From the NCBI RefSeq assembly GCF_002245695.1, contig NZ_NOII01000001.1:1-64000 (forward strand): DNA of 64,000 nucleotides, in the 5' to 3' direction. The translations under genes and the position numbers were made by a program. This document shows positions 20,177 to 29,331 of the stretch, in pieces; within the stretch, counting starts at the first letter, position 1; the number at the start of each line of letters is the position of its first letter. This DNA is from Fictibacillus aquaticus (lineage in GTDB: Bacteria; Bacillota; Bacilli; Bacillales; Fictibacillaceae). A model generated the notes under the pieces. It saw only the letters and a program-made list of their open reading frames with translations, made no database searches and had not been told where the DNA came from.

Positions 20177-21286
20177 GTGCAGCATAAAGAATTTCGGCTT
20201 TTAGTCATAAACCCGGGATCTACCTCTACGAAAATTGGCATATTTGACAATGACCGATCAGTGTTTGAAACGACGATTCGCCATGATATTGAAACGATCT
20301 CAGAGTTCGAGCATGTCATTGATCAGTATGCTTTCCGGAAGAAAACGATTCTAGAAGCTCTGGACAAAGAAGGCATCAATATTTCCAAACTCAGTGCTGT
20401 CGTCGGACGAGGCGGTCTTCTCCGTCCGATCGAAGGCGGCACGTACGAAGTTAACGAAGAAATGCTTGAAGATTTGCGCGAGGGTTTTTCAGGAGAGCAT
20501 GCTTCTAATCTTGGGGGCATCATCGCGCATGAAATAGCAGGGAACCTGAACATTCCTTCCTATATTGTCGATCCTGTAGTTGTCGACGAGATGGAACCGG
20601 TCGCCCGGATATCTGGTGTTCCTGAAATTGAAAGAAAAAGCATCTTTCATGCGCTCAATCAAAAGGCAGTGGCACGCAGGGTCGCTAAATCGCTCGGAAC
20701 ACCATACCATGAACTGAACTTAATTGTCGTTCATATGGGCGGTGGAATAACGGTCGGCGTTCATAAAGGCGGGCGGGTTATCGATGTGAACAACGGTTTA
20801 CACGGTGAAGGACCGTTTTCACCTGAACGAGCAGGAACCGTTCCTGCCGGAGACCTCGTATCCATGTGCTTCTCTGGAGAGCATTATGCCGAAGAAGTCA
20901 TGAAAAAGCTTGTAGGACAAGGCGGTCTCGTCGGTTATCTGGGCACGAACGATGCCCGTGAGGTTGAAAAGATGATCGAGGAGGGCAGCAGTGAAGCGGC
21001 ACTTCTTTATGAAGCGATGGCGTATCAGGTTGCTAAGGAGATCGGGGCGGCGAGCGCTGTTCTTTATGGCAGGGTTGACGCTATTATCCTGACTGGCGGA
21101 CTTGCTTATGGAAAAGAGTTTGTTAAGAAAATAACTGACCGGATTGAATGGATATCTGACTGCATCATCCAGCCTGGAGAAAACGAACTGCAGGCACTCG
21201 CAGAAGGCGGTCTCAGAGTGCTGATGGGAGAAGAAGAGGCTAAGCGATATCCGGATGCAATCGTGAAAGAACAACTGGACAGATAA
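20177..21286 (+). CDS. buk: Butyrate kinase
   Basis: Transfers phosphate from acyl phosphate to ADP, so Ptb and Buk together make branched-chain fatty acids and ATP. The 369 residues belong to the acetokinase family: [15 protein letters not shown] at the N-terminus is the ASKHA phosphate loop, [15 protein letters not shown] the second. GTG 20177 is the start, with GAAGGAGG before it. A long ORF on the opposite strand (20819-21436) is a shadow of this gene. Confidence 0.95.
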   Translation: MQHKEFRLLVINPGSTSTKIGIFDNDRSVFETTIRHDIETISEFEHVIDQYAFRKKTILEALDKEGINISKLSAVVGRGGLLRPIEGGTYEVNEEMLEDLREGFSGEHASNLGGIIAHEIAGNLNIPSYIVDPVVVDEMEPVARISGVPEIERKSIFHALNQKAVARRVAKSLGTPYHELNLIVVHMGGGITVGVHKGGRVIDVNNGLHGEGPFSPERAGTVPAGDLVSMCFSGEHYAEEVMKKLVGQGGLVGYLGTNDAREVEKMIEEGSSEAALLYEAMAYQVAKEIGAASAVLYGRVDAIILTGGLAYGKEFVKKITDRIEWISDCIIQPGENELQALAEGGLRVLMGEEEAKRYPDAIVKEQLDR

Positions 21287-21304
21287 AGCAGAGGAGAATG
21301 TACT

Positions 21305-22726
21305 ATGGCAACAGACTTTGACGTAGTTATCCTCGGCGGGGGCACTGGCGGCTATGTAGCCGCCATACGTGCTGCCCAGCTGGGCAAAAAAGTAGCAATA
21401 GTGGAAAAAGGAAAGCTTGGCGGGACATGCCTGCATAAAGGCTGTATTCCGTCCAAAGCGCTGCTCAGAAGTGCAGAAGTTTATGCGACCGCTAAAAAGG
21501 CGGCTGATTTCGGCGTAGAAGTGGAAGCGGTTTCTTTAAATTTCGGCAAAATGCAGGAGCGCAAGCAAAGCATCGTAAACCAGCTTCATATGGGTGTACA
21601 GTCGTTAATGAAAAAGGGGAAAATTCAAGTCTTCGAAGGTACAGGAAGGATTCTGGGTCCATCCATCTTCTCGCCGATGCCCGGCACCATTTCTGTTGAG
21701 TTCAATGATGGAACGGAGAACGAGATCCTGATACCGCAAAATGTCGTGGTCGCGACAGGTTCCCGTCCGCGTTCACTTCCGGGTCTTGAGATCGATGGAG
21801 TTCACGTCATAACAAGTGACGAAGCCCTTGAAATGGAACAGCTTCCAAACTCAATCGTGATCGTTGGTGGCGGCGTGATCGGGATTGAATGGGCTTCCAT
21901 GCTGAACGATCTCGGAGTCGAAGTAACGGTTGTTGAATATGCAGACCGAATCGTTCCGACAGAGGACGAAGAGATTTCAAAAGAGGCAGCAAGAATATTG
22001 AAGAAAAAAGGCATCACCATCGTTACAGGTGCAAAAGTGCTGCCTGAGACGCTGAGTAAAGGCGAACAAGTGAGCATCTCTGCGGAACATAAAGGCAGCG
22101 AGAAAACGTTCACTGCAGATAAAATTCTTGTTTCTGTAGGCAGACAGGCAAATGTTGAAGGAATCGGGATAGAGAACACTGCCATTAAGATAGAAAAAGG
22201 CTTTATTCAGACAAATGAATACTACCAGACAGAAGAAAGCCATATTTATGCGATCGGTGATGTGATTGGGGGCCTTCAGCTCGCACACGTTGCTTCACAT
22301 GAGGGAATAACGGCTGTAGAACATCTTGCAGGCGAGAAACCACATACAATCGATTATGATAATGTATCAAAATGCATTTATTCATCACCTGAAATGGCAA
22401 GTGTCGGCCTGACAGAAGCACAGGCGAAAGAAAAAGGCTTCACTGTTAAAATCGGCAAGTTTCCATTTAAAGCGATCGGAAAAGCGCTCGTCTACGGACA
22501 GTCAGACGGATTCGTGAAAATTGTGGCTGATAAGGAGACGAATGATCTCCTCGGTGTTCACATGATCGGACCGCACGTTACCGACATGATCTCTGAAGCA
22601 GGTCTCGCCCGCGTGCTCGATGCAACGCCATGGGAGATAGCTCAGACGATACACCCGCACCCTTCCCTATCAGAAGTGTTCGGAGAAGCAGCACTCGCCG
22701 TTGAAGGAAAAGCGATTCATTTTTAA
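21305..22726 (+). CDS. lpdV: Dihydrolipoyl dehydrogenase (E3) of the branched-chain complex
   Basis: FAD flavoprotein that reoxidises dihydrolipoamide on the E2 subunit with NAD. The 473 residues contain the FAD loop VVILGGGTGGYVAAIRAAQL, the redox disulfide GGTCLHKGCIPSK near 40-52, the NAD fold VIVGGGVIGIEWASM, and the C-terminal HPHPSLSEVFGEA with the catalytic His. It sits 18 bases after buk and before E1 and E2, so it is the pathway-specific E3. Confidence 0.96.
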   Translation: MATDFDVVILGGGTGGYVAAIRAAQLGKKVAIVEKGKLGGTCLHKGCIPSKALLRSAEVYATAKKAADFGVEVEAVSLNFGKMQERKQSIVNQLHMGVQSLMKKGKIQVFEGTGRILGPSIFSPMPGTISVEFNDGTENEILIPQNVVVATGSRPRSLPGLEIDGVHVITSDEALEMEQLPNSIVIVGGGVIGIEWASMLNDLGVEVTVVEYADRIVPTEDEEISKEAARILKKKGITIVTGAKVLPETLSKGEQVSISAEHKGSEKTFTADKILVSVGRQANVEGIGIENTAIKIEKGFIQTNEYYQTEESHIYAIGDVIGGLQLAHVASHEGITAVEHLAGEKPHTIDYDNVSKCIYSSPEMASVGLTEAQAKEKGFTVKIGKFPFKAIGKALVYGQSDGFVKIVADKETNDLLGVHMIGPHVTDMISEAGLARVLDATPWEIAQTIHPHPSLSEVFGEAALAVEGKAIHF

Positions 22727-22744
22727 TACAAGGAGGCAGTTAAC

Positions 22745-23737
22745 ATGGCTGAAAACCGTCATGAACGTTTAGGATTAACAGATCAGGATGTCCTGCAGAT
22801 GTATAGAACTATTTTGCTCTCGCGCAGAGTGGATGAAAGAATGTGGCTGTTGAACCGTGCTGGAAAGATTCCTTTTGTTATTTCCTGCCAAGGGCAGGAA
22901 GCAGCGCAAGTAGGTGCGGCGATGGCACTTGATAAAGAAAAAGATTATGTCCTCCCTTACTACAGGGATATGGGAGTGGTCCTGCATTTCGGCATGACCG
23001 CACGTGATCTCATGCTGTCTGCTTTTGCAAAAGCAGAAGACCCGAATTCTGGCGGAAGACAGATGCCTGGTCATTTCGGCTCTAAAAAACTTCGTATCGT
23101 TACGGGTTCATCTCCTGTTACGACACAGGTTCCTCATGCTGTCGGTGTTGCCCTTGGCGGCAGGATGGAAGGCAAGGACCTGGTTACGTTTACGACGTTC
23201 GGTGAAGGATCTTCAAACCAAGGAGATTTTCATGAAGGTGTGAACTTCGCATCTGTACATAAACTGCCGGTTATTTTTATGTGCGAGAATAATAAATACG
23301 CCATCTCTGTTCCGATCTCCAAGCAATTGGCGTGCAAAAATGTTTCCGACCGCGCTATCGGCTATGGCATTCCAGGTGTGACAGTTGATGGCAACGATCC
23401 GCTTGCCGTTTATGAAGCGGTGAAGGAAGCTGCTGACCGCGGACGCCGCGGAGAAGGTCCGACTCTTGTAGAAACCGTCTCTTACCGTCTGACGCCTCAC
23501 TCATCAGATGATGATGACAGAGCATACAGAACGCGTGAAGAAGTTGAAGAAGCAAAAGCGAAGGATCCTGTACACACGTTTGGTGCTTATTTAAGAGAAT
23601 TGGGCATCTTGACAGAGGACGCTGAAAAAGTAATCAATGATGAAATCAAAAGAGAAGTCGACGAAGCGACAGAGTATGCGGAAAATGCACCATACGCAGA
23701 TCCAGAATCAGCATTGCGCTTCGTTTATGCAGAGTAA
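22745..23737 (+). CDS. bkdAA: Branched-chain 2-oxoacid dehydrogenase E1 alpha
   Basis: Thiamine-diphosphate half of E1, which decarboxylates the keto acids of Val, Ile and Leu. The 330 residues include the ThDP motif region GEGSSNQGDFHEGVNFAS through CENNKYAIS (about 160-185) and the conserved loop YRLTPHSSDDDDRAYR near 250. AAGGAGG precedes ATG 22745. bkdAB follows after 12 bases. Confidence 0.96.
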   Translation: MAENRHERLGLTDQDVLQMYRTILLSRRVDERMWLLNRAGKIPFVISCQGQEAAQVGAAMALDKEKDYVLPYYRDMGVVLHFGMTARDLMLSAFAKAEDPNSGGRQMPGHFGSKKLRIVTGSSPVTTQVPHAVGVALGGRMEGKDLVTFTTFGEGSSNQGDFHEGVNFASVHKLPVIFMCENNKYAISVPISKQLACKNVSDRAIGYGIPGVTVDGNDPLAVYEAVKEAADRGRRGEGPTLVETVSYRLTPHSSDDDDRAYRTREEVEEAKAKDPVHTFGAYLRELGILTEDAEKVINDEIKREVDEATEYAENAPYADPESALRFVYAE

Positions 23738-23749
23738 GGGGGAGAAATC

Positions 23750-24733
23750 ATGGCTATCATTTCATATATCGATGCCGTCACACAGGCTATACGCGAAGAG
23801 ATGCAGCGTGACAGTAAAGTTTTTGTAGTGGGTGAAGATGTTGGTGTCCGCGGCGGTGTGTTCAGAGCGACTGCAGGATTGATCGAAGAATTCGGGGAAG
23901 AGCGTGTGATCGACTCGCCGCTTACTGAATCGGCTATTGCCGGAGTAGGAATCGGGGCTGCCATGTACGGGATGCGTCCTATTGCAGAAATGCAGTTTGC
24001 CGACTTCATCATGCCTGCCGTTAACCAGATCGTGTCAGAAGCAGCAAAAATCCGCTATCGTTCCAATAATGACTGGACATGCCCGATCACGATCCGTGCT
24101 CCTTACGGCGGCGGTGTTCATGGAGCGCTTTACCACTCTCAGTCTGTTGAAGCTCTGTTTGCAAACACACCTGGGCTGAAGATCGTCATGCCATCTACTC
24201 CTTATGATGTTAAAGGTCTGCTGAAAGCGGCAATCCGAGATGAAGATCCTGTATTGTTCTTTGAGCATAAACGGGCATACCGCCTGATCAAAGGCGAAGT
24301 CCCTGATGAAGAGTATGTACTTCCGATCGGAAAAGCGGATGTGAAGCGCGAAGGAGAAGATATCACGGTCATCACATACGGACTTTGCGTCCATTTTGCT
24401 CTTCAGGCAGCCGAGCGTCTAGAAAAAGACGGCTTCTCTGCACACGTTCTGGATCTTCGCACTGTATACCCGCTCGATAAAGATGCGATTATCGAAGCAG
24501 CATCCAAGACAGGCAAAGTACTTCTTGTCACAGAAGACAACAAAGAAGGCAGTATCATGAGCGAGGTCGCTGCCATCATCGCGGAGAACTGCCTGTTCGA
24601 CCTTGATGCACCGATACAGCGTGTGGCAGGACCGGATGTTCCAGCTATGCCTTATGCACCGACAATGGAAAAGCATTTCATGGTCAATCCAGATAAAATC
24701 GAAAAAGCAATGCGTGAACTTGCACAATATTAA
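23750..24733 (+). CDS. bkdAB: Branched-chain 2-oxoacid dehydrogenase E1 beta
   Basis: Second E1 subunit. The 327 residues have the transketolase pyrimidine-binding domain (GEDVGVRGGVFRATAGL near 25, then DSPLTESAIAGVGIGAAM) and the C-terminal transketolase domain (VITYGLCVHFALQAAE, VLLVTEDNKEGSIMSEVA). AAGGGGGAG precedes the ATG. bkdB begins 21 bases after its stop. Confidence 0.96.
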   Translation: MAIISYIDAVTQAIREEMQRDSKVFVVGEDVGVRGGVFRATAGLIEEFGEERVIDSPLTESAIAGVGIGAAMYGMRPIAEMQFADFIMPAVNQIVSEAAKIRYRSNNDWTCPITIRAPYGGGVHGALYHSQSVEALFANTPGLKIVMPSTPYDVKGLLKAAIRDEDPVLFFEHKRAYRLIKGEVPDEEYVLPIGKADVKREGEDITVITYGLCVHFALQAAERLEKDGFSAHVLDLRTVYPLDKDAIIEAASKTGKVLLVTEDNKEGSIMSEVAAIIAENCLFDLDAPIQRVAGPDVPAMPYAPTMEKHFMVNPDKIEKAMRELAQY

Positions 24734-24754
24734 GTGCTGGAGAGGAGAAAACCC

Positions 24755-26053
24755 ATGGCTGTTAAAAAAATTACAATGCCCCAGCTCGGAGAGAGCGTGA
24801 CAGAGGGCACGATCAGCAAATGGCTTGTAGGCCCTGGTGATCATGTGAATAAATACGACCCGCTTGCAGAAGTGATGACCGATAAGGTGAACGCTGAAAT
24901 TCCTTCTTCTTTCAGCGGTATCATTAAAGAACTGGTGGCACAGGAAGGCGACACGCTCGCTGTAGGAGAACTGATCTGCCATATTGATACAGAAAGCAGC
25001 GGCGACAGCGGCAAAGCAGATGCTGCAGAACCTGCTGCAGAAGTTCCAGTGCAGGAAAGCAAGCAAGTCCCTGCGGCGGATACTGCCAATGCTGCAAAAG
25101 GCCGCTATTCTCCTGCTGTTGTAAGACTTGCCGGCGAACATGGCATCGACTTAAACGGGGTGTCAGGAACAGGTCTTGGTGGACGCATCACGAGAAAAGA
25201 TATCCAAAAGCTTATCGATTCAGGTGAAAGACCGCAGGCAGCGAGCAAGCCTCAGCAGGACAGAAAAGATGCCGCGTCTGCACCAGCCGCATCACCGGCA
25301 CCTGCAGCAGCTGCAGAAACTAAACTCCAGCCAGTCCAGGTACAGGCAGCACACGGTGACATCGAAATTCCGGTGAGCGGTGTGCGCAAAGCAATCGCTG
25401 CCAACATGGTAAGGTCTAAGCACGAAGCACCTCACGCATGGACGATGGTAGAAGTAGATGTGACAAATCTTGTGAACTTCCGCAATTCTGTAAAGGGAGA
25501 CTTTAAGGCGAAGGAAGGCTATAACATTACGTTCCTTCCATTCTTTATTAAAGCAGTAACTGAATCTCTAAAAGAATACCCGCAGATCAATTCCATGTGG
25601 GCAGGAGACAAGATCATCCAGAAAAAAGACATAAACATTTCAATTGCGGTTGCCACAGATGACGCGCTGTATGTGCCAGTCATTAAACATGCGGACGAAA
25701 AAAGCGTAAAAGGCATCGCGCGTGAAGTGAACGAGCTCGCAGGCAAAGTAAGAAGCGGCAAATTGTCAGGCGATGACATGAAAGGCGGCACGTTCACAGT
25801 AAACAATACCGGTTCTTTCGGCTCCATCATGTCTACCCCGATCATTAATTATCCGCAGGCAGCCATCATGTCTGTTGAATCGATCGTGAAGCGTCCCGTC
25901 ATCATTGATGGCATGATCGCCGTAAGAGATATGGTGAACCTTTGTTTATCACTTGACCACCGTGTTCTTGACGGCCTTGTATGCGGAAGGTTCCTTGCTT
26001 CCGTTAAGCAGCGGCTGGAAGGCATGACTAAAGAAAACACACCTCTTTATTAA
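24755..26053 (+). CDS. bkdB: Branched-chain 2-oxoacid dehydrogenase E2 (lipoamide acyltransferase)
   Basis: Core of the complex, which transfers the acyl group to CoA. The 432 residues run: lipoyl domain (about 3-78, lipoyl lysine in EVMTDKVNAEIPS), Ala/Pro/Gln linker, peripheral-subunit-binding domain (YSPAVVRLAGEHGIDLNGV, about 115-150), a second Ala/Pro linker, and the catalytic domain with the active-site LSLDHRVLDG near 400. ATG 24755 is preferred over the in-frame GTG 24734 because GAGAGGAG lies between them. A strong terminator follows. Confidence 0.95.
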   Translation: MAVKKITMPQLGESVTEGTISKWLVGPGDHVNKYDPLAEVMTDKVNAEIPSSFSGIIKELVAQEGDTLAVGELICHIDTESSGDSGKADAAEPAAEVPVQESKQVPAADTANAAKGRYSPAVVRLAGEHGIDLNGVSGTGLGGRITRKDIQKLIDSGERPQAASKPQQDRKDAASAPAASPAPAAAAETKLQPVQVQAAHGDIEIPVSGVRKAIAANMVRSKHEAPHAWTMVEVDVTNLVNFRNSVKGDFKAKEGYNITFLPFFIKAVTESLKEYPQINSMWAGDKIIQKKDINISIAVATDDALYVPVIKHADEKSVKGIAREVNELAGKVRSGKLSGDDMKGGTFTVNNTGSFGSIMSTPIINYPQAAIMSVESIVKRPVIIDGMIAVRDMVNLCLSLDHRVLDGLVCGRFLASVKQRLEGMTKENTPLY

Positions 26054-26184
26054 TTTTCGGCTCGCTCTGAATTGTTCTATAAAGATTGTGAAAACAGCAA
26101 GAAGCATAATTTTTTATTAAAACAGGTTTAAAAGGGATTTCACGGGGTACATTCAGAATATAGAATACCCCCTACCCCCCTATA
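26054..26184. other. Spacer with G/C-tract inverted repeat
   Basis: GGGGTA (26144-26149) pairs with TACCCC (from about 26166), with ATTC/GAAT inside, and a second C-tract (TACCCCCC) follows. The tracts recall GGGGTAT half-sites of CsoR/CstR-type operators but do not form a standard site. It lies between the bkd operon and the bacilliredoxin gene. Confidence 0.3.
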
Positions 26185-26219
26185 GAAAAAGCGCCGAATT
26201 CAATTCGGCGCTTTTTCTT
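26185..26219 (+). terminator. Terminator of the bkd operon
   Basis: AAAAAGCGCCGAATT is followed at once by its complement AATTCGGCGCTTTTT, a perfect hairpin with T run, usable on both strands. Confidence 0.93.
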
Positions 26220-26268
26220 TTGCTTCCTATTGTTTTTGAGTACAATAACAAAGAAGGGACGTGACGAT

Positions 26269-26703
26269 ATGAATTTTCAGTTCAATCAATTTAACTTGTT
26301 CAACGATGTCGCAGAAATGGCACGCAAGGAAATGGTGGAAGCAGGCTATGAGCAGCTGATCACACCTGAAGATGTGGATACAGCGCTAAAAAAGCCAGGA
26401 ACGACACTCGTGATGATTAATTCCGTATGCGGATGTGCGGGAGGCATCGCCCGGCCTGCAGCATCGTTCGCACCTAAAGGAGATATTGCACCCGATCATC
26501 TTGTAACAGTGTTTGCTGGACAGGATAAAGAGGCAACTGAAACAGCACGCAGCTATTTCACTGGTTATCCTCCGTCCTCGCCATCCTTTGCTCTTCTTAA
26601 AGACGGAGAAATGAAAATGATGGTCGAGCGGCATGAGATCGAAGGTTCCGATCCGATGGAAGTCGTTAACAAGCTTCGTGCAGCTTTCAAAGAGTATTGC
26701 TAA
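26269..26703 (+). CDS. brxB: Bacilliredoxin BrxB (YqiW family)
   Basis: Small cytosolic thiol enzyme that removes bacillithiol from S-bacillithiolated proteins. The 144 residues carry the family CGC motif at 54-56 ([15 protein letters not shown]), and the later stretch [11 protein letters not shown] is typical of the DUF1094/BrxA-BrxB family. ATG 26269 follows GAAGGGAC; a TTG 13 codons earlier lacks support. yqiW lies at the same place, just after bkdB, in B. subtilis, which is why I call it BrxB and not its paralogue BrxA. Confidence 0.9.
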   Translation: MNFQFNQFNLFNDVAEMARKEMVEAGYEQLITPEDVDTALKKPGTTLVMINSVCGCAGGIARPAASFAPKGDIAPDHLVTVFAGQDKEATETARSYFTGYPPSSPSFALLKDGEMKMMVERHEIEGSDPMEVVNKLRAAFKEYC

Positions 26704-26710
26704 GACACAT

Positions 26711-26738
26711 ACAGCCTTTATACAGGCTGTTTTTTTAT
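26711..26738 (+). terminator. Terminator after brxB
   Basis: ACAGCCT, a six-base loop, AGGCTGT and seven T. Confidence 0.9.
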
Positions 26739-27050
26739 TGCACATGAACAAATAACTGGCTCGTTCTAATCAAAGGCTGTTTTCACAAACTTTGTTGCTA
26801 TAAAGAAGTCAGAAAAGCAGTTGATCTCCGTTTCACGTCCACGCTTTCCGCGGGGCGGGCGTGAGCCTCTTTATCCGTGCTCTTGGACTAATGATTATTC
26901 AGAATAATTAATATTTATAAATATTCATTTGAAGTGTGTTAAAATCCAAGATAGTGAATAAATATGAATTCTTCTTTGGAGGTTGCCAAGGAGCGAATTA
27001 TTAATCATACTATTTTTAATTATCTAAATATAAAGAGAAGGGGTTGTCAC
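26739..27050 (+). promoter_or_regulatory. ABC transporter upstream region with ARG-box-like palindromes
   Basis: Contains a truncated repeat (26812-26880), then an AT-rich stretch with several 15-18 base palindromes: ATTATTCAGAATAAT (26893-26907), AATATTTATAAATATT (about 26909-26924) and GTGAATAAATATGAATTC (about 26954-26971). They resemble the AT-rich ARG box bound by ArgR/AhrC. The gene downstream corresponds to the arginine transporter of B. subtilis, so ArgR control is reasonable but inferred. GGAGG near 26979 precedes no plausible start except ones that extend the ABC protein N-terminus. Confidence 0.5.
26812..26880 (-). repeat. Truncated type-1 repeat
   Basis: AGAAAAGCAGTTGATCTCCGTTTCACGTCCACGCTTTCCGCGGGGCGGGCGTGAGCC matches one end of the type-1 repeat in inverted orientation, including its flank, and then stops at about 26880. 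The other half is missing. Confidence 0.8.
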
Positions 27051-28526
27051 ATGATTAAGAACAACAAGTGGATGCTGCTCGTGCTGACGGCAGTCATGCT
27101 GACAGGCTGGTTTGCACAGGGATTTCTTTCGGAGGCGCCTAATGCATCTGCCAAAGAAAAGCATAACAAGACGCTCGTGATGGGCACTTCGGCGGACTAT
27201 GCTCCGTATGAATATATCGATACTGCTAAAAGCAATGAAATTATAGGCTTTGATATTGACCTTGCAAGACACATAGCGGATGAACTCGGCTATAATCTTG
27301 TGATCAAGGATATGGATTTTAACGGGCTGATCCCTGCACTGGATTCGGGCAGAGTTGATTTTGTCATGGCGGGCATGACGCCTAACAAAGAGCGAAAAGA
27401 AAAAGTTGATTTTACGAAGGTCTATTACAGCGCCCAGCAGCTGATTGTTACGAAAGACGAAAATATTAAAAGCATCGAAGACCTGAAAGGAAAAAAACTT
27501 GGCGTACAGCTTGGTTCAATTCAGGAAAAAGAAGCAATAAAAATCAAGAAAAAAGTAAAAAACGTTAAAGTTGAAAAGCGGAACAAGATTCCTGACCTCG
27601 TCCAAGAGCTTCAAACGAAACGGATAGATGCAGCGATCATTGAAGACGGTGTAGCGGTTGAGTATTTAAACCAGAACAGCAAGCTGAAAGCATTCGTCAT
27701 CCCGGATACAGGATCTGCCGGTTCTGCAGTCGCGCTTCCTAAAGGCAGTGATCTGACAGAGAAGTTTAATAGTGAAATTGATAAGATGAAAGAGAACGGC
27801 GAACTCGACAAATATGTAAAAAAGTGGTTCAAAATCGAGAAAAGCGAGAATGAAAAAAAGGATGCAGCAGCGATTGATTTTTCTGTCGTCTGGTCTTCGC
27901 TTGATTTTATCCTATACGGTGTAATCACAACACTTAAGTTTGTCGCTGTTTCCATCGTCCTTGGATTCCTGCTCGGTTCTTTGCTTGCACTCATGAAAAT
28001 CAGTAAAACGGCGCCGCTCAGATGGTTTGCGGATGCTTATACGTCGATTTTCAGAGGCACGCCGCTTATCTTGCAGCTGTTGATTATCTATTTTGCAACA
28101 CCGCAGCTGACAGATTATGAGATCAGTGCCTTTTTAGCTGGTGTGCTCACATTCGGATTGAACTCGGCTGCCTACATTTCAGAAATTATCCGCGCCGGAA
28201 TCAGCGCAGTCGACAAAGGGCAGCGGGAAGCCTCTCTGGCACTTGGTATTCCATACAGCAGCATGATGCGCCAGATTATCCTTCCGCAGGCTTTAAAGAA
28301 CATCCTGCCTGCACTGATGAACGAATTTATTACTTTGACGAAGGAATCAGCGATCATCGCCGTGATCGGCGCGATGGATATTATGCGCCGGGCGCAAATC
28401 GTCGGTGCTGATACGTACCGTTACTTTGAACCGCTCATTATCGCGGGTCTGATCTACTATGTGATGGTCATGGGCCTTACAGTATTAGGACGCAAGCTTG
28501 AAAGGAGAATGAGCCGCGGTGATTAA
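27051..28526 (+). CDS. Amino-acid ABC transporter: fused substrate-binding and permease protein
   Basis: 491 residues combining two parts that are separate genes (yqiX/artP and yqiY/artQ) in B. subtilis. N-terminal signal or anchor (about 7-25), family-3 solute-binding domain (about 42-275; [35 protein letters not shown]), then a HisM/ArtQ-type permease (about 290-490) with the EAA loop region [22 protein letters not shown]. Because the binding domain precedes the first permease helix, it must be outside the cell and tethered. The ATPase gene overlaps by 8 bases. Arginine is the likely substrate from synteny; glutamine or another polar amino acid is possible. Confidence 0.9.
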   Translation: MIKNNKWMLLVLTAVMLTGWFAQGFLSEAPNASAKEKHNKTLVMGTSADYAPYEYIDTAKSNEIIGFDIDLARHIADELGYNLVIKDMDFNGLIPALDSGRVDFVMAGMTPNKERKEKVDFTKVYYSAQQLIVTKDENIKSIEDLKGKKLGVQLGSIQEKEAIKIKKKVKNVKVEKRNKIPDLVQELQTKRIDAAIIEDGVAVEYLNQNSKLKAFVIPDTGSAGSAVALPKGSDLTEKFNSEIDKMKENGELDKYVKKWFKIEKSENEKKDAAAIDFSVVWSSLDFILYGVITTLKFVAVSIVLGFLLGSLLALMKISKTAPLRWFADAYTSIFRGTPLILQLLIIYFATPQLTDYEISAFLAGVLTFGLNSAAYISEIIRAGISAVDKGQREASLALGIPYSSMMRQIILPQALKNILPALMNEFITLTKESAIIAVIGAMDIMRRAQIVGADTYRYFEPLIIAGLIYYVMVMGLTVLGRKLERRMSRGD

Positions 28527-29241
28527 AATAAAAAACCTTTGCAAACAATTTGGCAAAAATGAAGTACTGAAAGATATTTCTCTTAATATAAAGCAGGGGG
28601 AAGTAGTAGCGATCATCGGACCGTCAGGGTCAGGTAAATCAACGCTTCTCCGCTGTGTCAATAACCTTGAAACAGCAACTTCTGGAGAAGTTTGGTTTAA
28701 GGAACAAGAAGTAACAGGGAAAAAAGCCGATATCCAAAAAATCAGAACAAAGATTGGCATGGTTTTCCAGCATTTTCACCTGTTCCCACATATGACAGTG
28801 CTGGAAAACGTTACGTATGCACCTAAAACGGTCAATGGCATTTCCAAGACTGAAGCCGAAAGTTCGGCAAAAGAGCTTTTAAGCAAAGTGGGGCTTTCTG
28901 AAAAAGCAGAAGAGTACCCAGGACGCTTGTCAGGAGGTCAGAAGCAGCGGGTAGCAATCGCACGTGCTTTGGCTATGAATCCTGAGGTGATGCTGTTCGA
29001 TGAACCGACCAGTGCTCTTGACCCAGAAATGGTAAAAGAAGTTCTTGATGTTATGAAATCACTTGCACAAAGCGGCATGACAATGGCGATCGTCACACAT
29101 GAAATGGGATTTGCCAGAGAAGTTGCAGACCGGGTGCTGTTCCTTGATGAGGGTGTCCTCGTGGAAGATGCCTCGCCACAAGCATTTTTCACTGCGCCAA
29201 AGTCCGAAAGAGCAAAAACATTCTTGCAAAAAGTGTTATAG
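28519..29241 (+). CDS. Amino-acid ABC transporter ATP-binding protein (ArtR/GlnQ-like)
   Basis: The 240-residue polar-amino-acid-type ATPase for the transporter just upstream. Walker A is [15 protein letters not shown] (about 34), the Q-loop [16 protein letters not shown], signature [15 protein letters not shown] and Walker [15 protein letters not shown] followed by the H-loop VTHEMGFA. The start is GTG 28519, overlapping the previous stop by 8 bases, with AAAGGAG inside the upstream gene. A terminator follows. Confidence 0.95.
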   Translation: MIKIKNLCKQFGKNEVLKDISLNIKQGEVVAIIGPSGSGKSTLLRCVNNLETATSGEVWFKEQEVTGKKADIQKIRTKIGMVFQHFHLFPHMTVLENVTYAPKTVNGISKTEAESSAKELLSKVGLSEKAEEYPGRLSGGQKQRVAIARALAMNPEVMLFDEPTSALDPEMVKEVLDVMKSLAQSGMTMAIVTHEMGFAREVADRVLFLDEGVLVEDASPQAFFTAPKSERAKTFLQKVL

Positions 29242-29248
29242 TGTAAAA

Positions 29249-29271
29249 AGCCCCTTTCGAGGGGTCTTTTG
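29249..29271 (+). terminator. Terminator after the ABC transporter genes
   Basis: AGCCCC, TTTCGA loop, GGGGTCT, then TTT and a further T-rich stretch. The stem is short but GC-rich. Confidence 0.75.
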
Positions 29272-29331
29272 TTTTTTAACAGACGTTTTTTAGGGAAAAC
29301 TGTACATAAGAAAGAAAAGAGGTTTATTTTT

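Noticed and set aside
20819-21436. 205-codon minus-strand ORF over buk and lpdV
   Set aside because: It is a shadow in the opposite frame of two clear enzymes and has no start signals.
24419-25141. 240-codon minus-strand ORF over bkdAB and bkdB
   Set aside because: Antisense shadow of well-identified genes; Phe/Cys/Arg-rich composition typical of a non-coding frame.
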